DNA from: Victivallales bacterium Lenti_02
GTDB lineage: Bacteria > Verrucomicrobiota > Lentisphaeria > Oligosphaerales > Lenti-02
Direction of reading: 5' to 3'
Assembly: GCA_001603055.1 (NCBI GenBank)
Contig: LVAZ01000266.1
Span: forward strand, 1 to 13,602
Length of the DNA: 13,602 bases
The position numbers and the translations under genes are program-made. The notes under the pieces were generated by a model. That model was not told the origin of the DNA, searched no databases, and saw only the letters and a list, made by a program, of their open reading frames with translations. Shown here in pieces: positions 6,852-13,602 of the stretch (positions are counted from its first letter, which is position 1; every line of letters begins with the position of its first letter).

Positions 6852-7993
6852 GCGCGGACCGTCAGCCCCGCCGCCTCCGCCGCGCGGCGGATGGCTTCCG
6901 CCAGTTCCCCCGCGTTGCCGATCCGCTTGTCCCGCCGGGGAACCGTGCATTGCCGGATCAGGTCGCCCAGCTCGGGCAGGTCCTTGAGTTCGGGGACGCT
7001 GCGCACGATGGGCGCTTCGTCGGTTTCGAGCATGAACCGGGCGTTGGCCCGGAAATCCTGGCGCTTGAGGTCCGCCGGGTCCTGCCGCAGGGGCGAACCG
7101 CCGAAGATCACCTGGAAGGCGACGCCCAGGGCGAAGATGTCCGTGGCCTGGTTCAGGATGTCCCGCGCAATCTGCTCGGGCGAGAGATAGCCCGCCGTGC
7201 CGGTGACCGAGCGGGGCTTGTGCCCGAGCGGCACCGTCACCCCGAAGTCGATCAGCTTCACCCGGTTCTTGTCGATCATGATGTTCGAGGGCTTGATGTC
7301 CAGATGGATGAAGTTCCGCTGGTGCATGTAGTCGAGGGCTTTGGCGGCCTGGTAGAAGAAGCTCACCTTCTCGGGCAGCCCGTATTGCCGGAGGGCCTGC
7401 TTGGAGCCGAGGTCGTCGCCCTCGATCAGCTCCATCAGCAGGTCGTAGCCGACCTCGATGCCGAGGCGGCGGACTTTGCGCAGGGCGTAGATGCGGACGA
7501 TCGGGATGTCGCCCGGCTCCTGGAGCTGCTGGCCCACCTCGTACTCGTTGCGCAGGTGGCGGACCTTCGAGTGGTAGGCGGCGTCGAGCTTGCCTTCGTT
7601 GCCGCGGGTGGCGGCGTCGCCGATGGTGCGGCCCAGCCAGTTGCGGATCACCTTCACGCAGAAGGCGGCGCCGTTGCCGGCGGTGCGGTAGAGCACGCTC
7701 TCGGCCCCCCGCGCCAGCCGCTCGCCAATCTGGTAGTTGGCCTCCCGTGCATGCTCGGTCATGGCGTCGTGCACCACCGAGTTGACTCTGGGGGCGGCGA
7801 CGGGGAGGGGACGGACAGTGGCCAGCGATTCGGCGGGGTCGATGCTGGCCGCAGTCTCCAGTTGGATATAACGACGCGGCCCGCTGGAATCCGGAAGGTC
7901 CAAATTCTCGGCAGGCTCGGCGGTTTCTGGAAGGTATTGTCGGTCGGGCGGCTTCGGTGGGTTGTCGCTGCCGCGTTTGGCCTTCGAGGTCAT
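6848..7993 (-). CDS. Serine/threonine protein kinase-like protein, cytosolic
   Basis: From MTSKAKRGSD the product has 381 residues. About 85 residues of proline-rich, probably disordered tail precede the kinase fold. Visible elements are the glycine-rich loop IGERLARGAESVLY (89-102), the lysine in CVKV (K114), a candidate helix-C glutamate in LRNEYEV (E150 or E152), the catalytic loop HLDIKPSN (230-237), DFG (249-251) and SPEQ (271-274). The catalytic loop has HLD in place of HRD, so it would be a non-RD kinase that may not need activation-loop phosphorylation. I see no membrane segment or extracellular sensor domain, unlike many PknB-type kinases. The reading frame is open up to 8227, but the added residues look non-coding. 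The Shine-Dalgarno sequence is weak. Substrate unknown. Confidence 0.87.
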   Translation of the reverse strand: MTSKAKRGSDNPPKPPDRQYLPETAEPAENLDLPDSSGPRRYIQLETAASIDPAESLATVRPLPVAAPRVNSVVHDAMTEHAREANYQIGERLARGAESVLYRTAGNGAAFCVKVIRNWLGRTIGDAATRGNEGKLDAAYHSKVRHLRNEYEVGQQLQEPGDIPIVRIYALRKVRRLGIEVGYDLLMELIEGDDLGSKQALRQYGLPEKVSFFYQAAKALDYMHQRNFIHLDIKPSNIMIDKNRVKLIDFGVTVPLGHKPRSVTGTAGYLSPEQIARDILNQATDIFALGVAFQVIFGGSPLRQDPADLKRQDFRANARFMLETDEAPIVRSVPELKDLPELGDLIRQCTVPRRDKRIGNAGELAEAIRRAAEAAGLTVRA

Positions 7994-8165
7994 TGTTTTA
8001 TCGTTCCGGGAGCCGTCTCCGGCCTGAAACACACCATTCCGCGCCACTTGCCGCCTCCTGATTCCGGCAGGAAACGCAGACCATTTGTCCAAGCGTCTAC
8101 CGTATCCCGCCCTGGCGGGAATGCAATGCGGTTCCTGTCTGTCGGCGACGGGAAGTTGCGCCGGT

Positions 8166-8193
8166 TTGACGCCGGGCCTTCCCTGTCTAGATT
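8166..8193 (+). promoter_or_regulatory. Candidate sigma70 promoter of the phosphohexomutase gene
   Basis: TTGACG (8166-8171, 5 of 6 matches) and TAGATT (8188-8193, 4 of 6) are separated by 16 nt. A start of transcription near 8200 would give a leader of about 40 nt before the ATG at 8242. The rest of the 248-bp divergent gap (7994-8241) must also hold the kinase promoter, which I could not place. Confidence 0.45.
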
Positions 8194-8241
8194 CCTTGTC
8201 GGCGGGGACGGGGGGCAGGTTGCACAATCGGGATCATTGCC

Positions 8242-9813
8242 ATGCTGGCCGGTTTCTTTTCCTACGACGACAGGCGCATCGCCGCCGCCTTCAAGCGCGA
8301 CGACATCCGGGGCGTGTACGGCCCCCAGTTCAATGTGTTCCTGGCCGAGGAGGTCGGCGCCGCCTACGCGGAGCTGCTCCGGCGCGAGTTTCCCGGCTGC
8401 CTGCCCCGCGTGGCCGTGGGCCGCGACGCGCGCCAGGGCTCGGTCGATCTGCTCCTCGCCTTCTGCCGGGGAGTCGAGCGGGCCGGGGGCAAGGCTCTGC
8501 GCCTGGGCCTGGTGTCGAGCGAAATCTGCTACCACGCCGCCGGCTCCCGCCCCGACCTGGACGGGGCCGCCATGATTACCGCCTCCCACAATCCCGCCGA
8601 ATACAACGGAGTCAAGATGGTCAAGCGCGGCGCGGTGCCGCTCTCCACCGCCGAACTCGAGGCGTTGCGGGATACGGTCCTCGCCCGGCCCCGGCCAGCT
8701 CTGCCCGAGACTCTCGACCTCCGGGCCGACTTCGCCGCCGCCATCCTCGCCCTGGCCGGGCTTTCGGGGAAAAGCCAGTTCGGGCTGCGCGAACCCCTCC
8801 GGGTCTACGTCGAGGCCGGCAACGGGGTCGGTGCCGTCGCCTTCCGCCCCATCGCCGACGAACTGGCCCGCGGCGGCCAGTTCGAGTTTCTCTGGGGCAA
8901 CGACGAACCCAACGGCGCCTTTCCCAACGGGGTGCCCAATCCGCTCCTCGACGCCTACGTGAAGGGCATGGGCCGACAGGTCCGCGCCACCCGGGCCGAT
9001 CTGGGCGTGGGCTTCGACGGCGACGCCGACCGGGCCGGGTTTGTGGATGGTACCGGCGCGGGCATCACGTGCAGCCAGGTCCTGGCCCTGCTCGCCCCGC
9101 GGATGGTCGCCGAAAGCGGCGTTTCCGCCCCGGTGGTCATGGCCAACCTCTGCTGCAGCGAGCTGCTCCGCGACCTCTTTCCCGAGTCCGGCGCGGTCGA
9201 GCTGGTCTCCACCCCCGTCGGCCACGCCAAGATCAAGGAGCTGATGCGCAGCGAGCCATACCGCCGCCGGGTGGTTTTCGCCGGCGAGCACTCGGGCCAC
9301 TATTTCTACCCGCAGTTCCACTATGTGGACAGCGGCAACCTCACCGTCCTGCACCTGCTCAAGGTCGCCGCCCGCGCCAAGGCCGCCGGCGGCAGTCTGG
9401 CCGGACTCCTCGCCGACTGGCGGCAGCGCTACGTCTGGAGCGGCGAGATCAACTACCTCTTCCCCGACCCCGCCGCCGTCCCCGCCGCCCTGGACGCCCT
9501 CGCCGCCGCCTTCGCCGGCCAGGGCGAACGCCACGGCGTGCGCATCGAGCCGGACACCGGTTTCTGGCGGGTCTACCGCGCCGCCCCCGGCGAACCCTAC
9601 GCCGCCGCCAACGCCCGCCCCCAGGACCTCAAATTCCGCTTCGCCGGGGAGGACGGCGGCTGGTGGTTCGTGGTCCGCCCCTCCGGCAACGAGCCCAAAC
9701 TCCGCCTCAACGTCGAGGGCTGGGGCACGGACGCCGCCGCCCGCCAGCGCGCCGGCCGCGCCCGCGTCGCCCGCATCCTCGCCCGCCACGGCGGCACCAA
9801 GGTCAACGACTAG
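8242..9813 (+). CDS. Phosphohexomutase (phosphoglucomutase/phosphomannomutase family)
   Basis: Enzymes of this family move a phosphate between C1 and C6 of hexose phosphates, feeding glycogen, cell-wall or nucleotide-sugar synthesis in the cytosol. The 523-residue product shows all four signature loops. The phosphoserine loop is TASHNP at 113-118 (S115), the metal-binding loop is DGDADR at 259-264, the sugar-specificity loop is GEHSGH at 348-353, and the phosphate-binding loop is RPSGNEPK at 479-486. GEHSGH replaces the more usual GEMSGH or GEQSGH, and RPSGNEPK has N where T is usual, so the exact substrate cannot be read from motifs. The N-terminal DDIRGVYG (20-27) is also typical. Codon use is strongly GC-ending, with a single TTG leucine. 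The last codons contain the left copy of a 24-bp repeat. Confidence 0.92.
   Translation: MLAGFFSYDDRRIAAAFKRDDIRGVYGPQFNVFLAEEVGAAYAELLRREFPGCLPRVAVGRDARQGSVDLLLAFCRGVERAGGKALRLGLVSSEICYHAAGSRPDLDGAAMITASHNPAEYNGVKMVKRGAVPLSTAELEALRDTVLARPRPALPETLDLRADFAAAILALAGLSGKSQFGLREPLRVYVEAGNGVGAVAFRPIADELARGGQFEFLWGNDEPNGAFPNGVPNPLLDAYVKGMGRQVRATRADLGVGFDGDADRAGFVDGTGAGITCSQVLALLAPRMVAESGVSAPVVMANLCCSELLRDLFPESGAVELVSTPVGHAKIKELMRSEPYRRRVVFAGEHSGHYFYPQFHYVDSGNLTVLHLLKVAARAKAAGGSLAGLLADWRQRYVWSGEINYLFPDPAAVPAALDALAAAFAGQGERHGVRIEPDTGFWRVYRAAPGEPYAAANARPQDLKFRFAGEDGGWWFVVRPSGNEPKLRLNVEGWGTDAAARQRAGRARVARILARHGGTKVND
9771..9794 (+). repeat. 24-bp direct repeat, left copy (3' end of phosphohexomutase gene)
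   Basis: This stretch starts CCGCATCCTC and ends CCACGGCGG. It recurs at 11288-11311 with one mismatch (position 15, G here and A there). Here it encodes RILARHGG near the C-terminus of the mutase. The two copies bracket the flavohaem oxidase gene. Confidence 0.8.
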
Positions 9814-9861
9814 AGTTCCCGTTGTCGTCTGGACCCAGCTTGCGCCGGGGTCGGGGAACTC
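9813..9861 (+). repeat. Inverted repeat after the phosphohexomutase stop
   Basis: GAGTTCCC (9813-9820) pairs perfectly with GGGAACTC (9854-9861). Inside the loop, GACCC (9832-9836) pairs with GGGTC (9848-9852). The RNA could form a two-step hairpin starting on the last base of the stop codon. No T run follows, so it is not a classical intrinsic terminator. It could protect or end the mutase transcript, or be a protein-binding site. Confidence 0.4.
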
Positions 9862-9948
9862 ACGGTGCGGACGGGTGTCCAGTTTGGTTGTAGGTGGGGA
9901 TTCATTTGTCGTGACACGTCGCGGTGTTTCCAAACCTCCCCTCGAACC

Positions 9949-9952
9949 AGGA
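9949..9952 (+). promoter_or_regulatory. Shine-Dalgarno deciding the oxidase start
   Basis: AGGA lies 9 nt before the ATG at 9962. Two other in-frame ATGs at 9953 and 9956 are too close to use it, so 9962 is preferred. Confidence 0.45.
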
Positions 9953-9961
9953 ATGATGCCC

Positions 9962-11281
9962 ATGTCGTGCAAGCGGGGTTCTGTCTTTCTGGCGGGTGGC
10001 TATCTCGTGCTGATCGCCCTGTTGCTGGCGGTGTTTTTTCTGGGGGTCACCTGGGACCCGCCCCCCTTGAAGCGGGTCGCCTACGGGGCGGGTTGTGTCG
10101 CCTACGTGCTGTTCAGTTGTCAGCTTCTGCTCTCGGCCCGTCTCCGTTGGCTGGACCACTGGGTATCCCTGGACCGGCTGTACGTGCTGCACGGGGTGCT
10201 GGCGGCGGTGGCGTTGGTGGTGGTCTACACCCACGGCATCCTGGTCACTTGGGGGCACGAGGGGGAGTCCGTCTTGAAGGAGGCGGGCGAGATTGCCCGG
10301 TTGCTTTTCGTTCTGGCCACCGTGGGCGGCGCGGTTCTGCTTGGCACGGTCTGGCTGGAGCGCATTCCCGGCTATGCCGGGCTGCGGCAGGGCATCCGCC
10401 GGGTGTTCCACCTGCGCTACCATTGGTGCGTCTGGCTGCACAACGTCGCCGTCCTGGGGGTGACCGTGATGTTGGTCCATATCCTGCTCCTGTCGGCTCC
10501 CTCGCTGCTCCCCTTCAAGGTGGTCTGCGTGCTGCTGTACGCCTGCTGCGTCGGCACCCACCTCTACCACCGCCTGCTGCGCCAACGGTTCCTGCCGGTC
10601 TGGCGATGCCAGGAGGCAATCGCGGTGGACGGGGCCGTGCATACGCTGCGTTTCAGGCCCGAATCGGGCGGCGGAATGCAGTCCCAGGCCGGGCAGTTTG
10701 CCTACTTGTCGCTCGATCTGCCCGGTTTGCGCGAGCCGCACCCCTTCACCATCGCGGGCAATCGGGATGGCGAAATCGAGTTCGATATCAAAGCCTCGGG
10801 CGATTGGACCAGGGAATTGGCGACGGTGGGGGAGGGTAGCGAAGCCCGCCTGCATGGCCCCTTCGGAGCTTTCACCCTGGAGGGGGTGGAACCCGCCTGC
10901 CCGTTGCTTCTGGTCGCCGGCGGCATTGGCATCACCCCGTTTCTGGCCATGGTCCGGGAATTGGCCGCGACGGGGTCCAGCCGGGACGTGCGGTTGGTCT
11001 GGTCGGTCGGCGCGGCGCCGGACGCTTTCGCGCGGGACGAACTGGAGGGCTTGGCCAGTCGTCTGCCGAACCTGCAAGCCACCGTCTGGGTCACCCACGG
11101 GCCGGGAGGGAAGGGCTGGCTGGACGCCGCCGCCTTCGCCACCTTGCTGGACGCGGCCGACCTGGAGTGGACCGAAGTCTTCCTCTGCGGCCCACCCCAG
11201 TTCATGGCGGCCATGACGCGGACCTTGCTCGGCATGGGCCTGCCGGAAGCGCGCCTGCACGCCGAACGCTTCGGCTACTGA
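9962..11281 (+). CDS. Ferric reductase / NADPH-oxidase-like flavohaem membrane protein
   Basis: Such proteins pass electrons from NAD(P)H through FAD and two membrane haems to iron or oxygen across the membrane. From MSCKRGSVFL the product has 439 residues. Hydrophobic segments near 9-29, 38-58, 73-95, 112-132, 158-178 and 184-204 make six membrane helices. Histidine pairs H77/H91 and H160/H173, spaced 14 and 13 residues in two helices, are likely haem ligands. The cytosolic part has HPFTI (260-264) for FAD, GGIGITPF (320-327) for the nucleotide and CGPPQF (409-414) near the C-terminus, the ferredoxin-reductase-type order. Which acceptor it uses cannot be told. It uses about 15 TTG leucine codons against one in the preceding mutase gene. 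It is bracketed by a 24-bp direct repeat, which suggests a different origin. Confidence 0.87.
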   Translation: MSCKRGSVFLAGGYLVLIALLLAVFFLGVTWDPPPLKRVAYGAGCVAYVLFSCQLLLSARLRWLDHWVSLDRLYVLHGVLAAVALVVVYTHGILVTWGHEGESVLKEAGEIARLLFVLATVGGAVLLGTVWLERIPGYAGLRQGIRRVFHLRYHWCVWLHNVAVLGVTVMLVHILLLSAPSLLPFKVVCVLLYACCVGTHLYHRLLRQRFLPVWRCQEAIAVDGAVHTLRFRPESGGGMQSQAGQFAYLSLDLPGLREPHPFTIAGNRDGEIEFDIKASGDWTRELATVGEGSEARLHGPFGAFTLEGVEPACPLLLVAGGIGITPFLAMVRELAATGSSRDVRLVWSVGAAPDAFARDELEGLASRLPNLQATVWVTHGPGGKGWLDAAAFATLLDAADLEWTEVFLCGPPQFMAAMTRTLLGMGLPEARLHAERFGY

Positions 11282-11287
11282 GAGCCT

Positions 11288-11311
11288 CCGCATCCTCGCC
11301 CACCACGGCGG
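11288..11311 (+). repeat. 24-bp direct repeat, right copy
   Basis: This copy matches 9771-9794 in 23 of 24 bases and begins 7 nt after the oxidase stop codon. Here it is non-coding. It lies in the 97-bp gap between the convergent oxidase and hsdR genes, in which I see no other element. Confidence 0.8.
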
Positions 11312-11378
11312 TAGGAATGCCGAACGGCCGAGGGGCGATCCCAGGGGGGAGGCGGCATCGGCGGTGAATCAGTATCCG

Positions 11379-12974
11379 CTACGCCACCGATTCCGGTTCG
11401 TACAGATATTTCTGGAAACCGACGAACAGGTCGCGAATCTCGGGAATCTGGCCGAGGATGGCGACGGCGTCGGGGATGTCGTGGTAGTGCAGGCGGAGCA
11501 GGTCGGGTAGCTTGTCTTGATTGAGTTCGTCCACGCCTTGTTCCACGCAGTGGGCCAGCACGAAGTCGAGGAACTCGCGCTGGGGATCGGCATAGAGCTT
11601 GTGGATGGTGGCCCGGTGGGCTTCCACGCGTTGCTCGCGGCTGATTCGTCTTGCGGTTGCACTCGCAGGGCTTCTTGCCGCACTTGGGGCACGGCTCCCC
11701 TTCGCAGATGCAGGGAGTCCGGCCGCAGACCGGGCATGGCTCCGGGTCGGTCTTCTCGCAGATGCAAGGCTGTTGACCGCCTCCTCGTAGGTCTTCCCTT
11801 CCTGAATCTCGCCCTCGATCACCTTGTCGTCGGAGGTGTAGATGTAGCTGTCGATGGTGGTTGAAATTTGCTTCACGCGGAAGGGGGTGAGGTAGCCGTC
11901 GTTGATCCCCTGCTTGAGGGAGTAGACGTAGACCGGCTCGCCGAAGTAGGCGTAGGTGTCCACGTTGTCCGTGCGCTTGGGCGTCGCGGTCAGGCCCAAC
12001 TGCACGGCCGGGGCGAAGTACTCCATGATCCCCCGCCAGGCGCTCTCGTCGCCCGCCCCGCCCCGGTGGCACTCGTCGATCACGATGAAGTCGAAAAAGT
12101 CCGGCGGGTAGTCGCCGAAGTACGGGCTCGGGTCGCCGTTCTCGTCCGTCCCCGTCATGAAGGTCTGGAAAATGGTGAAGAAGATACTGCCGTTCTTGGG
12201 GACCTTGCCCTTCTTGGCGATGGCGTCCGGGGCAATGCGGACCAGGGCGTCCTCGGGGAAGGCGCTGAAGTTGTTGAAGGCCTGGTCGGCCAGGATGTTC
12301 CGGTCGGCCAGGAAGAGAATGCGCGGACGGCGCTTCGGCTCCTGCCCCGGCTCCAGACCGTTCCGCCAGTCGGTCAGATTCCAGCGGCTGTGGAACAGCT
12401 TCCAGGCGATCTGGAAGGCGATGGCCGTCTTGCCGGTGCCGGTGGCGAGGGTGAGCAGGATGCGGTCGCGCCCCTGGCCGATGGCCTCCAGCGTGCGGGT
12501 GATGGCATTGTGCTGGTAGTAGCGCGGTTCCCACTGCCCCCCCCGGATTTCGAAGGGAATGGCCGCGAACCGCTCCCGCCAGAACCGCTCCCGCCCCTGC
12601 TCCGCCCCGAAGACCGCCTCCCACAATTCCTCCGGCGTCGGATAGGCGTCCACATAGCCCTCGTCGCCGGTGGCCATATCCGCGCGGTAGATGCCCACGC
12701 CGTTGGTCGAGTAGGCGAACCGGGTCTGCAACCGCTCCGCATACCGTTTGGCCTGCCCCAGCCCCTCGGTATCCGGCAGCTCCTTCCGTTTGGCCTCGAT
12801 CACCGCCAGCTTCTGGTTGCGGTACACCAGCACATAGTCGGCAATCTCCTCCCGCGCCCGGCGACCGCCGCCCTGCAACCGTCCCGGCGCGATCACCTCC
12901 CGGCGAATGCGGCTCTCGGGGACGTCGCCCCAGCCCGCCGCCTTCGGCTACCCTCTCGTCTCCGCTTCGTTCAT
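11379..12974 (-). pseudogene. hsdR: Type I restriction enzyme R subunit, broken by a stop codon and internal deletions
   Basis: HsdR cuts DNA after ATP-driven translocation. The original start is probably the ATG at 12974, which reads MNEAETRG followed by TAG (12950-12948), then PKAAGWGDVPESRIRREV in the same frame. I remember this family starting MNEAETR, then about eight residues, then KAAGWG, so a short deletion seems to have made the stop. The nuclease core follows (ADYVLVYR, VIEAK), then helicase motifs LATGTGKT, DECHRGG and LGLTATPKR. After KTYEEAVN near 11772 the frame jumps into a cysteine-rich piece (11659-11769). It then returns at about 11645 to ISREQRVEAH and the normal C-terminus (FQKYLYEPESVA). 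The second helicase domain and the region between the cysteine-rich piece and ISREQ are missing. Restriction activity is not expected. An assembly error is an alternative. Confidence 0.85.
11659..11769 (-). other. Out-of-frame cysteine-rich remnant inside hsdR
   Basis: In a different frame from the flanking hsdR parts, this 37-codon stretch encodes ten cysteines: PCICEKTD, PCPVCGRTPCICEGE, then PCPKCGKKPCEC. The CPxCG pairs look like zinc knuckles. I recall similar short cysteine-rich linkers in some intact HsdR proteins after the second helicase domain. It is therefore read as a surviving island between two deletions and not as a separate gene. Confidence 0.65.
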
Positions 12975-13602
12975 GGCATCTCTGTCCCCGCGCTACTCCA
13001 CGGCCAGTCTTCCGGACGGCGGCAAAGACCCGCCTTCACCGGGTTTGCGTGAATATACTCCCGAACCGCGACCAGATGCGATTCGTCCCGGATATAACGA
13101 TCCCAGTACTCCCGCCTCCACAGATGGGGTGGCGGAATGCCCAGCCCGAGTTCGGCGTTCCGGGCCAATGCCCAACGTCCCGTGTACGACTTCCACGACT
13201 GCACGATCCGCGCCAAGTCCGTCTGCGGCTCGATCAGCACATGCACGTGGTTGGGCATGATGCACCAAGCCAGCAGCCGGTAACGCTCCCCGTCCCATTT
13301 CAGCAGCGTCTCCTGCATCACACCTGCCAAGGCCGGATGGCGCAGCGCACAACACCCGGACCCGGCATCCAGCCACCGCTCGATCCACCGGCGGCGCGCC
13401 ACATCTCGGTCCCATTGCGCCAGATTCGCCAACTCGCTTTTCAACCGCTCCAGGTACTCCCGCGCCAACGAGTCCGCCAACCGGAAGGTGATCGACTGCA
13501 AGACCGTCAGCGAGTCCCGATGCGGCAGATATCCCCGGCTGCGCCATTCCCTCCCGGGCCCGCCGAGCCCCAGCTCGGTTTCTTCCTCCCCGCCGGGCCC
13601 GC
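12971..13602 (-). CDS. REP-associated tyrosine transposase (RAYT, Y1/IS200-like family), start beyond right edge
   Basis: These single-strand HUH nucleases relate to IS200/IS605 transposases but are usually domesticated and act on REP palindromes. The frame is open to the window edge. Hand translation upstream of the first ATG (13501) gives WRSRGYLPHRDSLTVLQSI, a typical RAYT N-terminus, so the true start lies outside or uses another codon. Counting from the ATG at 13501, MPNHVHVLI (82-90) carries the HUH histidines H85 and H87, and EYIHANPVKAGL (148-159) carries the likely catalytic Y149. The ending RPEDWPWSS is also typical. The stop TGA overlaps the original hsdR ATG as ATGA, so the two genes were read as one unit. 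I see no inverted-repeat ends or REP palindromes nearby. Confidence 0.87.
   Translation of the reverse strand, partial: GPGGEEETELGLGGPGREWRSRGYLPHRDSLTVLQSITFRLADSLAREYLERLKSELANLAQWDRDVARRRWIERWLDAGSGCCALRHPALAGVMQETLLKWDGERYRLLAWCIMPNHVHVLIEPQTDLARIVQSWKSYTGRWALARNAELGLGIPPPHLWRREYWDRYIRDESHLVAVREYIHANPVKAGLCRRPEDWPWSSAGTEMP

Noticed and set aside
7990..9972. A 660-codon minus-strand open frame antisense to the phosphohexomutase
   Set aside because: Composition is that of an antisense shadow; the plus-strand gene has all four family signatures.
9902..11293. A 463-codon minus-strand open frame antisense to the oxidase
   Set aside because: It is glutamine- and glycine-rich with no motif, while the plus strand encodes a complete flavohaem protein.
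12948..12950. The TAG in hsdR as a recoded (sense) codon
   Set aside because: TAG is the ordinary stop of atpA, atpB, atpD and the mutase gene here, and residues expected around the stop are missing, which points to a deletion.
12993..13547. A minus-strand open frame overlapping the RAYT gene
   Set aside because: It is another frame of the same strand with no motif; the histidine and tyrosine motifs are in the frame ending at 12971.
1..13602. tRNA, rRNA, riboswitch or CRISPR array
   Set aside because: Reading through found no regularly spaced repeats and no recognisable structured RNA. The only long repeat is the single pair at 9771 and 11288. A covariance-model search was not possible.

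Overview
The window is a very GC-rich bacterial segment. Its ATPase genes are of the A/V (archaeal/vacuolar) rotary type, in the order atpE, DUF2764, atpA, atpB, atpD, atpI. From memory, this order with DUF2764 between E and A is found in Chlamydiae, spirochaetes and Bacteroidetes, and the A subunit resembles the chlamydial one over long blocks. I therefore lean towards a member of the PVC superphylum (for example a Lentisphaerota/Kiritimatiellota-like organism, possibly from a metagenome). This is an inference; there is no rRNA or tRNA to settle it.

Layout. 1-5404 (minus): the ATPase operon, with atpI running off the left edge. 5405-5561: a divergent promoter region. 5562-6851 (plus): a radical-SAM-like protein that has lost the three cluster cysteines and carries C-terminal TPR-like repeats. 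6848-7993 (minus): a cytosolic Ser/Thr kinase-like protein whose stop codon overlaps the previous one in the palindrome CTAG. 7994-8241: a second divergent intergenic region. 8242-9813 (plus): a phosphohexomutase (phosphoglucomutase/phosphomannomutase family). 9962-11281 (plus): a six-helix ferric-reductase/NADPH-oxidase-like flavohaem protein. 11379-12974 (minus): a decayed type I restriction gene hsdR. 12971-13602 (minus): a REP-associated (RAYT/Y1) transposase-like gene, open at the right edge, whose stop overlaps the original hsdR start as ATGA.

How the genes work together. The ATPase block is one co-oriented transcription unit with short gaps or overlaps and several Shine-Dalgarno sequences. 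The two divergent intergenic regions separate it from single-gene units of regulation and sugar metabolism. From about 9795 rightwards the window looks accessory. The oxidase gene is bracketed by a 24-bp direct repeat (23/24 identical), whose left copy is the 3' end of the phosphomutase gene, and its leucine codon use differs sharply from that neighbour. Beyond it lies a broken restriction gene beside a transposase-like gene.

I did not find a clearly new multi-gene system. The best leads are the cysteine-less radical-SAM/TPR protein, the repeat-flanked oxidase, and the RAYT-hsdR overlap with a multiply deleted hsdR. No CRISPR array, tRNA or rRNA was recognised.
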